A stretch of 64,000 nt of DNA. Source: Mesorhizobium sp. Lineage in GTDB: Bacteria > Pseudomonadota > Alphaproteobacteria > Rhizobiales > Rhizobiaceae. Made by a program: the position numbers and the translations under genes. This document shows, in pieces, positions 8,474-17,133 of the stretch. The stretch's first letter is position 1; every line of letters begins with the position of its first letter. Location: assembly GCF_004962245.1 (NCBI RefSeq), contig NZ_SUHQ01000027.1, positions 1-64,000 of the forward strand, written 5' to 3'. The notes below the pieces were generated by a model that did no database searches, was not told the origin of the DNA, and saw only the letters and a list, made by a program, of their open reading frames with translations.

Positions 8474-10350
8474 CAATTGCCACTCTTGTATTTTGCCGCC
8501 AGCGCCTTTTCCTTGTCCTTGTCGATCCACCAGGAATTGATGTCGGCGCCGACATAGGCGGGTTGCTTGTCGGGAATGCCGAACTTGTTCCAGTAGGCCA
8601 GCCAGACCACCGGTCTGTGCCATTGCGGCACCACATAGTAGCTCCACAGCAGCACCCGGTCGAGCGCATGGGTGGCGGCAACCAGATCGTCGCGGTCGGT
8701 GGCGAAGATGACGCGGTCGACCAGCGCGTCGACCACCGGGTCCTTGATGCCCATCAGATTGCGGGAACCAGGCGCATCGGCGGCTTTCGAACTCCAGAAA
8801 TCGCGCTGCTCGTTGCCGGGGGAATCCGACTGTCCGAACATCCCCGTCACCACGTCGAAGTCGAAGCTGCGGGTGCGGTTCACATATTGGCTGGGGTCGA
8901 CAATGCGGAGCGCCGCATCGATACCGATCTTGCGCAAATTGTCGACATAGGGATTGGCGATCACCTCGTCGCTCGGGTCTCGTCCGAGGACTTCCAGCTT
9001 GAACTGTTGGCCCGTCTCGGCGTTGACCATCTTGCCGCCCTTGATGACCCAGCCGGCCTGAGCGAAGAGATCGACCGCAGCCTTCAGGTATTTGCGCTCG
9101 GCCTGCGGGGAATCGTAGACCGGCAGCTTGAACTCCTTTGTGAACAGCTCTGGCGGCAGCTTGTCTCGATACTGCTCGAGGATTTCCAGCTCCTTGCCTT
9201 GCGGCAGGCCGCTCGATGCCAGTTCCGTGCCTTGGAAATAGCTGCTCGTTCGGGTGTTGAGACCGAAGAACAGCGTACGGTTCATGCTTTCGAAATCGAG
9301 AACGTTGGTCAGCGCCTCGCGTATGCGTCTATCCTGAAACTGCGGGCGCCGCAGATTGAGCACGAAACCCTGCATCGGCTCGGGCGATTCGGTCTTGAAT
9401 TCCTTCTTGATGACGTCGCCTTGCTTGATCGCGGGGAAATTATAGGCGGTCGACCAGCGTCTGGAGCTGTTTTCCGCGTTGATGTCCTCAAGCCCACCCT
9501 TGGTGAACGCCTGCCAGGCCGCGTTCTCATCGAGAATATAGGTGAAACGCTGCGTGTCGAAATTCTCGCGGCCGATCTTCACCGGCAGCTTGGCGGCCCA
9601 GTAGTCGGGCACGCGCTGCCAGACGATTTCCGAACCCGGCTTGAAGCTGGCGATCTTGTAGGCGGCGGACCCCAGCGGCGGCTCTTGCGTCGGCCTGGTG
9701 ACGTCGCGCTTCTTGCCTTTGGCGTCGGTGCCTTCCCACCAGTGCTTCGGCAGCACGACGAGGTCGCCGAGGATCTTCGGCAGCTCCCTATTGCCCTTCT
9801 GGTCGAAATGAAATTCGACTTCGCGGTCGGAGATCGCGACGGCATCGGTGACGTTCTCGAAATAGCGGCTGTATTGCGGGCTGTTGGCCTTCAGCACCTG
9901 GAACGACCAGATCACGTCGTCGGTGGTGATCGGCTTGCCGTCATGCCACTTCGCCCGCGGGTCGAGACGGTAGGTCACCGAGGAATAGTCGTCAGGATGT
10001 TTGTAGGCATCGGCAATCAGCGGGTGGCTGACGCTGCCCTCGTCGGTCGCCTGCTCCATCAGGGTGTCGTAGAGCAGCCCGCCGCCGAACGGGACGAAGC
10101 CGGCAGCGAAGGAACCCTGGACGATATAGGGATTGAAGCTGTCGAACGTGCCGGGTGCCACCGAATTCAGCGTGCCGCCCTTCGGCGCGTCCGGATTGAC
10201 GTAGTCGTAGTGCTGGAAGTTGTCGCCATATTTGGATTCGCCGATCAGCGACGAGGTGGTGCGCCATTCGTCCGCGAACGCTGCCTGCAGGCCGCCGGCG
10301 ATAGCGGCCACAACCAGCATCGATCTGAGAAACGTTCGGCCAACCGTCAT
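8473..10350 (-). CDS. yejA1: Peptide-binding protein, YejA paralogue 1 (Sec signal)
   Basis: This 625-residue family 5 solute-binding protein is first in the yej operon. Its Sec-type signal (MTVGRTFLRSMLVVAAIAGG, cleavage near AFA|DE) differs from the Tat signal of its neighbour. Shared segments include YDYVNPDAPKGG, WHDGKPITTDDV and a WWIDKDKEK end. A strong GAGGAG precedes the ATG. The pair arose by duplication and has diverged considerably. Rhizobia such as Sinorhizobium meliloti are recalled to carry a similar yejA1A2BEF arrangement. Confidence 0.9.
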   Translation of the reverse strand: MTVGRTFLRSMLVVAAIAGGLQAAFADEWRTTSSLIGESKYGDNFQHYDYVNPDAPKGGTLNSVAPGTFDSFNPYIVQGSFAAGFVPFGGGLLYDTLMEQATDEGSVSHPLIADAYKHPDDYSSVTYRLDPRAKWHDGKPITTDDVIWSFQVLKANSPQYSRYFENVTDAVAISDREVEFHFDQKGNRELPKILGDLVVLPKHWWEGTDAKGKKRDVTRPTQEPPLGSAAYKIASFKPGSEIVWQRVPDYWAAKLPVKIGRENFDTQRFTYILDENAAWQAFTKGGLEDINAENSSRRWSTAYNFPAIKQGDVIKKEFKTESPEPMQGFVLNLRRPQFQDRRIREALTNVLDFESMNRTLFFGLNTRTSSYFQGTELASSGLPQGKELEILEQYRDKLPPELFTKEFKLPVYDSPQAERKYLKAAVDLFAQAGWVIKGGKMVNAETGQQFKLEVLGRDPSDEVIANPYVDNLRKIGIDAALRIVDPSQYVNRTRSFDFDVVTGMFGQSDSPGNEQRDFWSSKAADAPGSRNLMGIKDPVVDALVDRVIFATDRDDLVAATHALDRVLLWSYYVVPQWHRPVVWLAYWNKFGIPDKQPAYVGADINSWWIDKDKEKALAAKYKSGN

Positions 10351-10455
10351 GCCTTCTCCTCTTAGCGATAGCTGTCAGCGGACAATCTAGATCATTTGAC
10401 GCCTATGAAAACCGCGACAGGCCGGCTTTGTCGCCGCACATGCGCTTTTCCTAAC

Positions 10456-10485
10456 AAAAAAAGCCGGGTTCAACCCGGCTTTTTA
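10456..10485 (-). terminator. Intrinsic terminator after the cytochrome c gene
   Basis: AGCCGGG (10462-10468) pairs with CCCGGCT (10474-10480) around a five-base loop. On the reverse strand a run of T follows, so it would end transcripts leaving the cytochrome gene. A shorter T run on the forward strand makes weak bidirectional action possible. Confidence 0.8.
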
Positions 10486-10592
10486 GCGCATGACCCTGAA
10501 AATCGGAATCGATTTTCAGAAAAGGATCATGCGCAAAATCAAAGTCCTACAGCGTCCTTTGCGCGTCCCAAAAGGACGCGCGGCGCTGTAGG
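10486..10592. repeat. Composite rhizobial intergenic palindrome (copy 2)
   Basis: Two adjacent palindromes are visible. The first runs from GCGCATGA (10486-10493) to TCATGCGC (10527-10534), with TGAAAATCG and CGATTTTCA nested inside. The second runs from CCTACAGCG (10546) to CGCTGTAGG (10592), with GGACGCGC-type inner pairing. Related copies occur at 2640-2706 and, in part, 47570-47632. Confidence 0.8.
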
Positions 10593-10614
10593 GGATGCTG
10601 TCATGACAATTGCG

Positions 10615-11310
10615 TTATTGGGCCGGGGCAGGGGCTGCGGGTGCTTCACCCGCGGCCGGCGCCGCTGGCGCCTCGCCCTCTGCCGGCGCTGCACCCTCTG
10701 CCGGCTTGGCCGGCGCCTCACCTTCGGCGGGCGCGGCTGCGTTGTCGGCTGAAGCGCCAGGCGTCGGCAGCGGCTTGGGACTATCCGACAGCGTGCGCAG
10801 ATAGGCGATGACGTTGGCGCGATCCTCGTCCTTCGGCAGGCCGGCGAAGCTCATCGCCGTGCCCTTCACGAGCTTCTTCGGCGAAGTGAGGAAGTGGTTG
10901 AGATTGTCGTAGGTCCACTTCTCGGCGCCGTCTTTGGAAAACTCCTTCATGCCGCCCGAATAGGCGAAGCCCGCATGCTCGGCGACAGGTCGGTCGACGA
11001 TGTCCCACAGATCGGGGCCGACCTTGTTCGGTCCACCCTTCTCGCCGGAGTGGCAGGCCTGGCACTTCTTGAACACGGCGGCACCCGCTTCGGCATTGGC
11101 GTTGGCCAGCAGGTCGGCGATCGGCTTGGCTTCTGCGGCCGGGGCTGCCGGGCCGCCCTCGGCGGGCTCCTCGGCCGCCTCGATGGCGAAGCCGGGCTTT
11201 TCCGGGGTGGGGGAGGCGAACAGCGCGTCGGACACGATGCCGACCGAGAAGATGACGAACACGGTTCCCAGCAGCCCGCCGATCAGCTTGTTGATTTCGA
11301 AAGAGTCCAT
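10615..11310 (-). CDS. cycM: Membrane-anchored cytochrome c, CycM type
   Basis: This 231-residue class I cytochrome c has one N-terminal membrane anchor (about 8-30) that is probably not cleaved. The haem motif CQACH lies near residue 84 and the distal ligand Met in GTAMSFAGL near 149. It most resembles the CycM cytochromes that carry electrons from the bc1 complex to terminal oxidase. The last 45 residues are a low-complexity tail of PAEGEAPA-type repeats not needed for the haem fold. The ATG at 11310 gives the anchor at the expected distance. It diverges from kdsB. Confidence 0.88.
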   Translation of the reverse strand: MDSFEINKLIGGLLGTVFVIFSVGIVSDALFASPTPEKPGFAIEAAEEPAEGGPAAPAAEAKPIADLLANANAEAGAAVFKKCQACHSGEKGGPNKVGPDLWDIVDRPVAEHAGFAYSGGMKEFSKDGAEKWTYDNLNHFLTSPKKLVKGTAMSFAGLPKDEDRANVIAYLRTLSDSPKPLPTPGASADNAAAPAEGEAPAKPAEGAAPAEGEAPAAPAAGEAPAAPAPAQ

Positions 11311-11503
11311 ACGCCCCAGGCTCCCTTTTCCGGCGGACCGATCCGTCCACTCCGTCCGTCGGTAATCGTGAACCACCTCGCGAGGCGGTCAAATCGGGCG
11401 GAAACTAGGTCTTTTGCTCTGGCGTTGCAACACCTATAAGGGCGCTTCCAGTGAGACCTTTTGCCACTTTTCCCGTCCTCTTTTCGAACGCTTCGCCATC
11501 CCG

Positions 11504-12232
11504 ATGTCCACGCTCATCCTCATCCCGGCCCGCATGGCCTCGACCCGCCTGCCGGGCAAGCCGCTGGCCGACATCGCCGGCGCTCCGATGATCGTCCATG
11601 TCGCCCGCCGCGCCGCCGATGCCGCACTTGGCCGGGTGGTGGTCGCCACCGATACCGAAAGCGTGGCCGAAGCGGTGCGCGCGCACGGTTTCGAGGCGGT
11701 GATGACGCGGGCGGATCACGAATCGGGCTCCGACCGCATCTTCGAGGCACTGACCACGCTCGATCCCGGGCGCAAGGTCGAAACAATCGTCAATGTGCAA
11801 GGCGACCTGCCGACCATCGATCCCGACATCATCAATGCCGCGCTGAGGCCTTTCGAGAATGCGGCCGTCGACATCGCCACGCTCGGCATCGAGATCGTCC
11901 GCGACGAGGAAAAGACCAATCCGAATGTCGTCAAGATCGTCGGCTCGCCGCAGTCGCAGACACGGCTGCGGGCGCTCTATTTCACCCGCGCCACGGCACC
12001 CTGGGGCGAGGGGCCGCTCTATCACCACATCGGCCTCTATGCCTACCGCCGCGCCGCGCTCGAACGCTTCGTCGCGCTGAAGCCGTCGCCTCTGGAACGG
12101 CGCGAGAAGCTCGAGCAGTTGCGGGCGCTGGAGGCCGGCATGCGCATCGACGCCGAGATCGTGCAGTCCGCGCCGTTCGGCGTCGACACGCCGGACGACC
12201 TCGAACGCGCCAGAACCATCCTTTCAACCTGA
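11504..12232 (+). CDS. kdsB: 3-deoxy-manno-octulosonate cytidylyltransferase
   Basis: This 242-residue enzyme activates KDO with CTP to give CMP-KDO for lipopolysaccharide inner core synthesis. The CTP-binding IPARMASTRLPGKPL starts at residue 7, and NVQGDLPTIDP near 96 provides the metal-binding aspartate region. TGAAPWG-like and YHHIGLYAYRR segments complete the family pattern. Length is close to the usual 245-250. ATG at 11504 was preferred because the upstream 30 codons are not protein-like. It probably heads a short transcript with pheA. Confidence 0.93.
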   Translation: MSTLILIPARMASTRLPGKPLADIAGAPMIVHVARRAADAALGRVVVATDTESVAEAVRAHGFEAVMTRADHESGSDRIFEALTTLDPGRKVETIVNVQGDLPTIDPDIINAALRPFENAAVDIATLGIEIVRDEEKTNPNVVKIVGSPQSQTRLRALYFTRATAPWGEGPLYHHIGLYAYRRAALERFVALKPSPLERREKLEQLRALEAGMRIDAEIVQSAPFGVDTPDDLERARTILST

Positions 12233-12259
12233 GACATTTGGTCAATCCGAGACATTTGG
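12231..12259. repeat. Short direct repeat between kdsB and pheA
   Basis: GAGACATTTGG occurs at 12231-12241 and again at 12249-12259, separated by TCAATCC. The first copy overlaps the kdsB stop and the second ends just before the pheA start, so the spacer looks like a local duplication. Confidence 0.75.
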
Positions 12260-12260
12260 C

Positions 12261-13124
12261 ATGCCTGAAAAAACCAACAAAATAGCCTTCCAGGGCGAGC
12301 CGGGCGCCAATTCCGACACCGCCTGCCGCAACATGTTCCCTGATATGGAGCCGTTGCCGTGCCCGACCTTCGAGGATGCCTTCAATGCCGTCGAGACCGG
12401 CAAGGCCGACCTCGCCATGATCCCGATCGAGAACACGATCGCCGGGCGCGTCGCCGACATCCACCATCTCCTGCCGGAATCGAAGCTGCACATCGTCGGC
12501 GAATATTTCCTGCCGATCCATTTCCAGCTGATGGTCTTGCCGGGCGTCAGGCGCGACGAGATCAAGACCGTGCACAGCCACATCCATGCGCTCGGCCAAT
12601 GCCGCAAATATATCCGCAGGAACGGCTGGAAGCCGGTGGTCGCCGGCGACACGGCGGGCGCCGCCAAGCTGGTCGCCGAGCTGAAGGACCGCACCATGGC
12701 CGCGTTGGCGCCGGCCCTGGCCGCGACGCTCTACGGGCTCGACATCATCGAGGAGAATGTCGAGGACACCGACAGCAACGTCACCCGCTTCGTCGTGCTG
12801 ACCAAGAACAGGCGATGGGCCGACCGTCCCTCCGCCGACGCCAAGATGATGACGACGTTCATCTTCCGCGTCCGCAACGTGCCGGCCGCGCTCTACAAGG
12901 CGATGGGCGGCTTCGCCACCAACGGCATCAACATGACCAAGCTGGAGAGCTACCAGCTCGGTGCGTTCACGGCGACCCTGTTCTATGCCGATATCGAGGG
13001 CCATCCCGACGACCCGTTGGTCAAGCTGGCGCTCGACGAGCTTGCCTTCTTCTCGCGCGAAATGCGGATCCTGGGCGTCTACCCGGCCAGCGAATCGCGC
13101 GAGCAATGGAAGGTGGCGGATTAG
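12261..13124 (+). CDS. pheA: Prephenate dehydratase
   Basis: This 287-residue monofunctional enzyme converts prephenate to phenylpyruvate in phenylalanine synthesis. The N-terminal catalytic domain has FQGEPGANS near residue 10, PIENTIAGRV near 54 and DSNVTRF near 170, where the threonine is catalytic in the family. A C-terminal ACT domain (about 195-275) with GINMTKLES is the phenylalanine-sensing part, so feedback inhibition is likely. No chorismate mutase domain is fused. It follows kdsB by 28 bases. Confidence 0.93.
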   Translation: MPEKTNKIAFQGEPGANSDTACRNMFPDMEPLPCPTFEDAFNAVETGKADLAMIPIENTIAGRVADIHHLLPESKLHIVGEYFLPIHFQLMVLPGVRRDEIKTVHSHIHALGQCRKYIRRNGWKPVVAGDTAGAAKLVAELKDRTMAALAPALAATLYGLDIIEENVEDTDSNVTRFVVLTKNRRWADRPSADAKMMTTFIFRVRNVPAALYKAMGGFATNGINMTKLESYQLGAFTATLFYADIEGHPDDPLVKLALDELAFFSREMRILGVYPASESREQWKVAD

Positions 13125-13201
13125 CTAGCATTCATCGAGAGCTCCGCAGCGTCCTGACGTAGCGCCTTGCCAGCTGACGAGCGCCGGGCGACAGTCCTGT
13201 G

Positions 13202-14005
13202 ATGTGGCTCCTGAAACTGACCTTCGCGGTCGCTGGATTGTATGCGGTCGTTGTCGCCGTCGCGTATGTGCTTCAGTCCTGGCTGATCTTCCCGTCCGGC
13301 CTTGCGGCCTTCGGACCCGACCTGCCGGCCGGAGCCCGCCATGTCGAACTGGCGACGCAGGATGGCGAGCGCGTCGTTCTGGTACGCCTGCCGGCAGGAC
13401 AGGCGGTGGCGGAGCCACGCCCGCTCCTGCTGGGATTCGCAGGCAACGCCTGGAATGCCGACGCACTTGCCCTCATGCTGCACCAGCTCTTCCCCGAACA
13501 TGAGGTCGCTGCGCTGCACTACCGCGGCTATGCGCCGAGCGGCGGCAGGCCGTCGGCCTCCGCCCTGTTCGAGGACGCCCGGCGTGCCCATGACCACCTG
13601 GCCAAAGATGCCAAGGCCGGCATCGTCGCCATCGGCCTCAGCCTCGGCGCTTCGGTTGCGGTCGATCTGGCGGCGGCCCGGCCGCTGCGCGGCATCGTCA
13701 TGGTGACGCCCTTCGATTCGCTGAGGGAACTCGCCGCTCACCACTATCCCTGGCTGCCGGTGCGCCTCTTGTTGCGGCACCGCATGGAAGCGGCAGGGTC
13801 TTTGCGCCGCCTCGATGTCCCAACGGCCGTCATCATCGCCGAGCACGACACCATCGTTCCCGCGGCACGTTCGGCACCCCTGCGCGAAGCCGCCCGTGAT
13901 CTGCGCAGCCACATCGCCATAGCGGCTGGCCACAACGATCTCTACAGCCATCCCGACTTCGCCGGCGCGCTACGCGCCTCCGTTGCGGCGGTCACGCACG
14001 ATTGA
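13202..14005 (+). CDS. Alpha/beta hydrolase with N-terminal membrane anchor
   Basis: This 267-residue serine hydrolase of unknown substrate has one membrane segment (about 4-24), then an alpha/beta hydrolase fold. The nucleophile elbow GLSLGAS lies near residue 148, an aspartate in AEHDTIVP near 215 and a histidine in AAGHNDLY near 242, completing a plausible triad. It resembles the YqiA/Bem46-like peptidase or esterase group. A GTG at 13199 directly precedes the ATG and cannot be excluded. No clear ribosome binding site is visible. Confidence 0.78.
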   Translation: MWLLKLTFAVAGLYAVVVAVAYVLQSWLIFPSGLAAFGPDLPAGARHVELATQDGERVVLVRLPAGQAVAEPRPLLLGFAGNAWNADALALMLHQLFPEHEVAALHYRGYAPSGGRPSASALFEDARRAHDHLAKDAKAGIVAIGLSLGASVAVDLAAARPLRGIVMVTPFDSLRELAAHHYPWLPVRLLLRHRMEAAGSLRRLDVPTAVIIAEHDTIVPAARSAPLREAARDLRSHIAIAAGHNDLYSHPDFAGALRASVAAVTHD

Positions 14006-14185
14006 CGAGCAGTTCAGGGAGCACGCAAGGTGACGATCCAGGCCGGCCCGGCGACACGGCTGCTGGTTGCGGCGAAGGGCCGCTTTTGAGGCGCGAACGC
14101 CGCCGTGAGGAAGGCTATCGCTCAAGCCTTTGGGTGCGTCCCGAACAGACGCGCCGTCGCGCCTCATGCTGCGTTGATCCGTATG

Positions 14186-14671
14186 TCACTCGATCGCTTT
14201 GCAAGTTCCGAACGCGTTCAACACGCTATGGTGCGAGGCCACGGTGAAGGAGGCCATCTCGTCACTTGTCGAGCCCTGGATCGTCCAGCCGGTCGCCCCG
14301 TCGACACCTTGAAGGATGAGGCTGTCGCCCGACCGAGCCAGGACACCGATCGTGGACACATGCGGCAGGCCGTCCGCATTGACCGACGCGATGATTTGCT
14401 GCTCGAAATGGATGAGAAAACGCGCCGGCAGTGGCACCTCGCCAAGCGCCTCGGCCGCACTGCAACCGGAACCTGTCTTGCAGAGGCGGGCCTCGGTAAA
14501 GGTACAATCAATCGGATGCGGCAATGGTTCGGTCCCGGTGGCCTGTTGATCCCGGGGCGCGGGTTCCTGTTCAGCAGGCTGTTGATCTTCCGGCGCGGGC
14601 TGCTGTGCGTTGGCGAAGCTGATGAGGCCGCCGGCGATCAGGACAGCGATGATTGGTGAAAGGATGTGCAT
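14186..14671 (-). CDS. Secreted protein of unknown function with four cysteines
   Basis: This 161-residue protein starts with a Sec signal (MHILSPIIAVLIAGGLISFA, cleavage near ANA|QQ). A Gln/Pro/Glu-rich linker with QQPAPEDQQ-type repeats follows, then a compact domain with Cys at about 56, 64, 70 and 157. It shows the layout of small periplasmic proteins in rhizobia, but I do not recognise the family. AGGAGG lies seven bases before the ATG. It is probably a monocistronic gene. Confidence 0.65.
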   Translation of the reverse strand: MHILSPIIAVLIAGGLISFANAQQPAPEDQQPAEQEPAPRDQQATGTEPLPHPIDCTFTEARLCKTGSGCSAAEALGEVPLPARFLIHFEQQIIASVNADGLPHVSTIGVLARSGDSLILQGVDGATGWTIQGSTSDEMASFTVASHHSVLNAFGTCKAIE

Positions 14672-14742
14672 CTGGAGCCTCCTATCCTGGGTGCAACGTT
14701 GAAGGCGACGACCGACGGATCTCGACGCAGTTTCGCCGGACG

Positions 14743-15030
14743 TCAGTACGGTTCATAGGGCCGATAGTAGGCAGGCCGCCGGGGTGGAGGATAATAGTAG
14801 ACGGACGGAGGCGGCGGACGATAATAAGCTGGGGGGAAAGGCTGCCCGTAATAGTAGCGCGGGCGCGGGCGCTGCCGCGCGCTGACCGCGGCTCCCAATA
14901 CCGCACCGGCGATGAGGCCGGCTATCAGCGCTCCATCATGATTATGGTGGGCATGGGCTGGCGTCGGCGTCGACACCGACGTCGCCATGACGCTTACGGC
15001 GGCAAGCACCGGAACTGTGACCTTCAGCAT
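14743..15030 (-). CDS. Small secreted protein, Tyr/Pro-rich
   Basis: This 95-residue protein has a Sec signal ending near AHA|HH. A glycine-zipper-like hydrophobic stretch follows (ALIAGLIAGAVLGAAV, about 34-49), then a tail in which Tyr, Pro and Arg make up most residues (RPRYYYGQP, PPSVYYYPPP). Such tails occur in small rhizobial envelope proteins of unknown role. GGAGAGAG lies directly upstream of the ATG. Function unknown. Confidence 0.65.
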   Translation of the reverse strand: MLKVTVPVLAAVSVMATSVSTPTPAHAHHNHDGALIAGLIAGAVLGAAVSARQRPRPRYYYGQPFPPAYYRPPPPSVYYYPPPRRPAYYRPYEPY

Positions 15031-15096
15031 CTCTCTCTCCTTCCTCTTTCACCTCACTTGACTGCGCTATCTCCGGGCACTGACTGCGCCCGGAAT

Positions 15097-15426
15097 TTAT
15101 GGAATTTCTTCCTCGATCGCGTCGGCCAGCACGGATCTCAGCCGCCAGCCGTCATCGCGATCCCCGTAGCGGATGTCGTAGATGCGCCATTCATCGGCGT
15201 GCCGCGAGAGGACGAGACCGGCCTCGAGTACGGCCGCATTTTTTGCGATTGCCGACTTTGGCTCCCGCTTCACGTTCATTCTCGGCGGCATCCGCCTACG
15301 TGGAGAAGAAAGCGCTGGCTCTAATGGTATGGGGGTCACCACGGCGTCCATCCTGTGATGGTCACGCCAAGCAAGGTAGATTGACCGGATTGCTGGATTC
15401 CAACAAAGAACCCTGCAGACCAGCAC
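15097..15426 (-). pseudogene. Possible remnant of a DUF3828-like secreted protein
   Basis: The last 40 residues (VLSRHADEWRIYDIRYGDRD, then LRSVLADAIEEEIP) look like the end of a DUF3828-type domain, where WxIxDIxY and LRxxL are typical. No signal peptide and no complete N-terminal half are present. The upstream reading is Arg/Pro-rich and unlike protein. A short form could start at the ATG at 15279 (60 residues). A decayed gene is the simplest reading, but a real short gene is possible. Confidence 0.35.
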
Positions 15427-15843
15427 CGCCGCTTGGCCGATCGGGCACCCTCCACCTCTTCATGCACGTTATACGTGTTGTCTTCGAAAGAAAACCCCAT
15501 CGAATATCGAATCCCATTTTTCGGACTTCGCAAAATGTCGCGAACGCGGACGACACTAGGTCAGGCGCAGCCCAGATCGCGATTGAACCCCTCCACATCC
15601 CTGGCTTGCATGCGATCCCGGATCGGGAAATCACCGTGACCATGGCGCACTGCACGCCGTGATCCCGAAGGAGGTCGAGAGCTTCCTGGCGAAGGCAGGC
15701 ATCTCGAAGCGAGCCCTTTAGCCGTGTCGATGGTCCGTTCACCCTGGGCATCCGCTTTCCGTGCGCATCTCGGACTTGCGAGCGATGTGCCTCGATGCCT
15801 ACTGGGGGCGAACTTGTTCGTTCAGAGCGATTGGACTCCGTCC
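15427..15843. other. Stretch without a supported gene
   Basis: These 417 bases have more A+T than their surroundings, especially about 15470-15560, and no frame shows convincing protein character together with a ribosome binding site. A reverse-strand fragment reading GFSFEDNTYNVHEEVEGA (about 15450-15505) looks locally protein-like but runs into an unlike sequence. The stretch adjoins the DUF3828-like remnant and may be decayed transferred DNA. Confidence 0.5.
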
Positions 15844-16137
15844 CTAAGTCAGCGGCTCGTAATCGATCTCGAGAAATACCGCGACCTCCGGGACCCAGCG
15901 GTCGCGGACGAAGGCGACGTGGTCGGGATGGTCGTTATAGCGGGAATAGGCGGCCTGGTCGGCGAACTCCATCGAGAAGCCGAAGCGATAGTCATTCTTC
16001 GGGCTGACCTGCCGCAACTGCTCGAATTTCTCGACGCCCGGTATCGCCGCGAGTATTTTGGCGTCGACGAGGAATCTTGCCTCCTCGGCCGAATTGTCCT
16101 TGTGCCTCAGCCTGAACACCACTGTGTGACGGATCAT
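15844..16137 (-). CDS. Dabb-family (stress-responsive alpha/beta barrel) protein
   Basis: This 97-residue protein has the Dabb signature: a start MIRHTVVFRLR, then a GVEKFEQLRQVSPKN stretch and YNDHPDHVAFVRDRW near residue 70, ending in a hydrophobic strand. Such proteins form small dimeric beta barrels; most bacterial members have no known reaction. The ATG at 16137 is preceded by GGGGA at good distance; a TTG five codons earlier is less likely. The gene lies 18 bases after nudC and may share its transcript. Confidence 0.82.
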   Translation of the reverse strand: MIRHTVVFRLRHKDNSAEEARFLVDAKILAAIPGVEKFEQLRQVSPKNDYRFGFSMEFADQAAYSRYNDHPDHVAFVRDRWVPEVAVFLEIDYEPLT

Positions 16138-16155
16138 TTTGGTCCCCTGCAAGTC

Positions 16156-17097
16156 TTATGCGCTGTCGGCCCAGGCGCGAATGAGGTTATAGGCGATAGC
16201 CCCCTTTGGCGGCGTCATCAGGCCGCCCGGATGCTCGCGGGCCAGCATCGAGAGCACCTCGTCGCGAAGGAACCAACGGCAGTCCTCCAACTCGTTTAGG
16301 TCGGCCTGGATGTCGTCGTTGAGCGGTTCGCCGAAGCAGCCGATCATCAGCGAATACGGAAACGGCCAGGGCTGGCTGGCATGGTAGACGACGCGGCCGA
16401 GCCTGATGCCGGCTTCCTCCAGCGTTTCGCGGCGCACTGCCGCCTCGATCGTCTCGCCCGGTTCGATGAAGCCGGCAAGTGCCGAATACATACCCGGCGC
16501 GAAATGCCGGCCGCGGCCGAGCAGGCATTTTTCGCGCGTCGCCGTCAGCATGATCGCCACTGGATCGGTGCGCGGAAAATGCTCGGTGCCGCAGGCCGGG
16601 CAAAGCCGCTTGTAGCCGCCGGCCCGCATCTCGGACTCGGTGCCGCATTTGCCGCAGAAGCGGTGGCTCGCGTGCCAGGCCAGCAGCGCTGCTCCTTGCG
16701 CCATCGCGCCGGCCGCCGCCTCGTCGATCAGCCCCTGCATATAGACCGAGCGGTAGTCGATGGCCTTGATGGTTTCGGGAAGCTGCTCGGGGTCGACGCC
16801 GGCCGGCACGGCGAGCACAGGGCCGCTGTCGGAAAAACCGAGCAGGACGCCATGGTCGAGCGACGCCTGGAGCGGCTGGCTTTCGGCCGCGCCGAACCAG
16901 GGATCGAAGCCGCCATCGCCGAGCTTCAGGAAGAGCCGGCCGCCATGCATCAGCAAGAGCCTGGTCGAGGGATCGGCGAGCGCCTTTTCGACGCAATCGT
17001 CGGCGCGGTTTTCGGATTGCCGGTCGATCATGTTGCCGGCGAAGCCGACGAACTGGCTTGGCTCGCGCAAGGGCGCGTCAAACAGGCGGAAGCTCAT
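16156..17097 (-). CDS. nudC: NADH pyrophosphatase (Nudix, NudC type)
   Basis: This 313-residue hydrolase cleaves NAD(H) to NMN(H) and AMP; family members also remove NAD caps from RNA. Two CxxC pairs, CGKCG and CPACG (about 170-190), form the zinc site. The Nudix box GFIEPGETIEAAVRRE with EEAG follows near residue 230, and the SQPWPFPxS segment that marks the NADH-specific group is present. Start is uncertain: the ATG at 17097 fits the family, and a GTG at 17124 would add nine residues. Neither has a strong ribosome binding site. Confidence 0.9.
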   Translation of the reverse strand: MSFRLFDAPLREPSQFVGFAGNMIDRQSENRADDCVEKALADPSTRLLLMHGGRLFLKLGDGGFDPWFGAAESQPLQASLDHGVLLGFSDSGPVLAVPAGVDPEQLPETIKAIDYRSVYMQGLIDEAAAGAMAQGAALLAWHASHRFCGKCGTESEMRAGGYKRLCPACGTEHFPRTDPVAIMLTATREKCLLGRGRHFAPGMYSALAGFIEPGETIEAAVRRETLEEAGIRLGRVVYHASQPWPFPYSLMIGCFGEPLNDDIQADLNELEDCRWFLRDEVLSMLAREHPGGLMTPPKGAIAYNLIRAWADSA

Positions 17098-17133
17098 GGG
17101 AGACTCGGACTTCAGGATGGACACGGGAGAGGC

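Noticed and set aside
8413..10365. Long forward frame antisense to yejA1
   Set aside because: Composition is that of a GC-rich shadow; the reverse strand carries clear binding-protein motifs and a signal peptide.
14030..14089. 19-codon frame VTIQAGPATRLLVAAKGRF downstream of the hydrolase
   Set aside because: Too short and without conserved features; probably chance, although a purine-rich stretch precedes it.
15724..16299. 191-codon forward frame over the Dabb and nudC genes
   Set aside because: It is antisense to two well-supported genes and has no protein family character.
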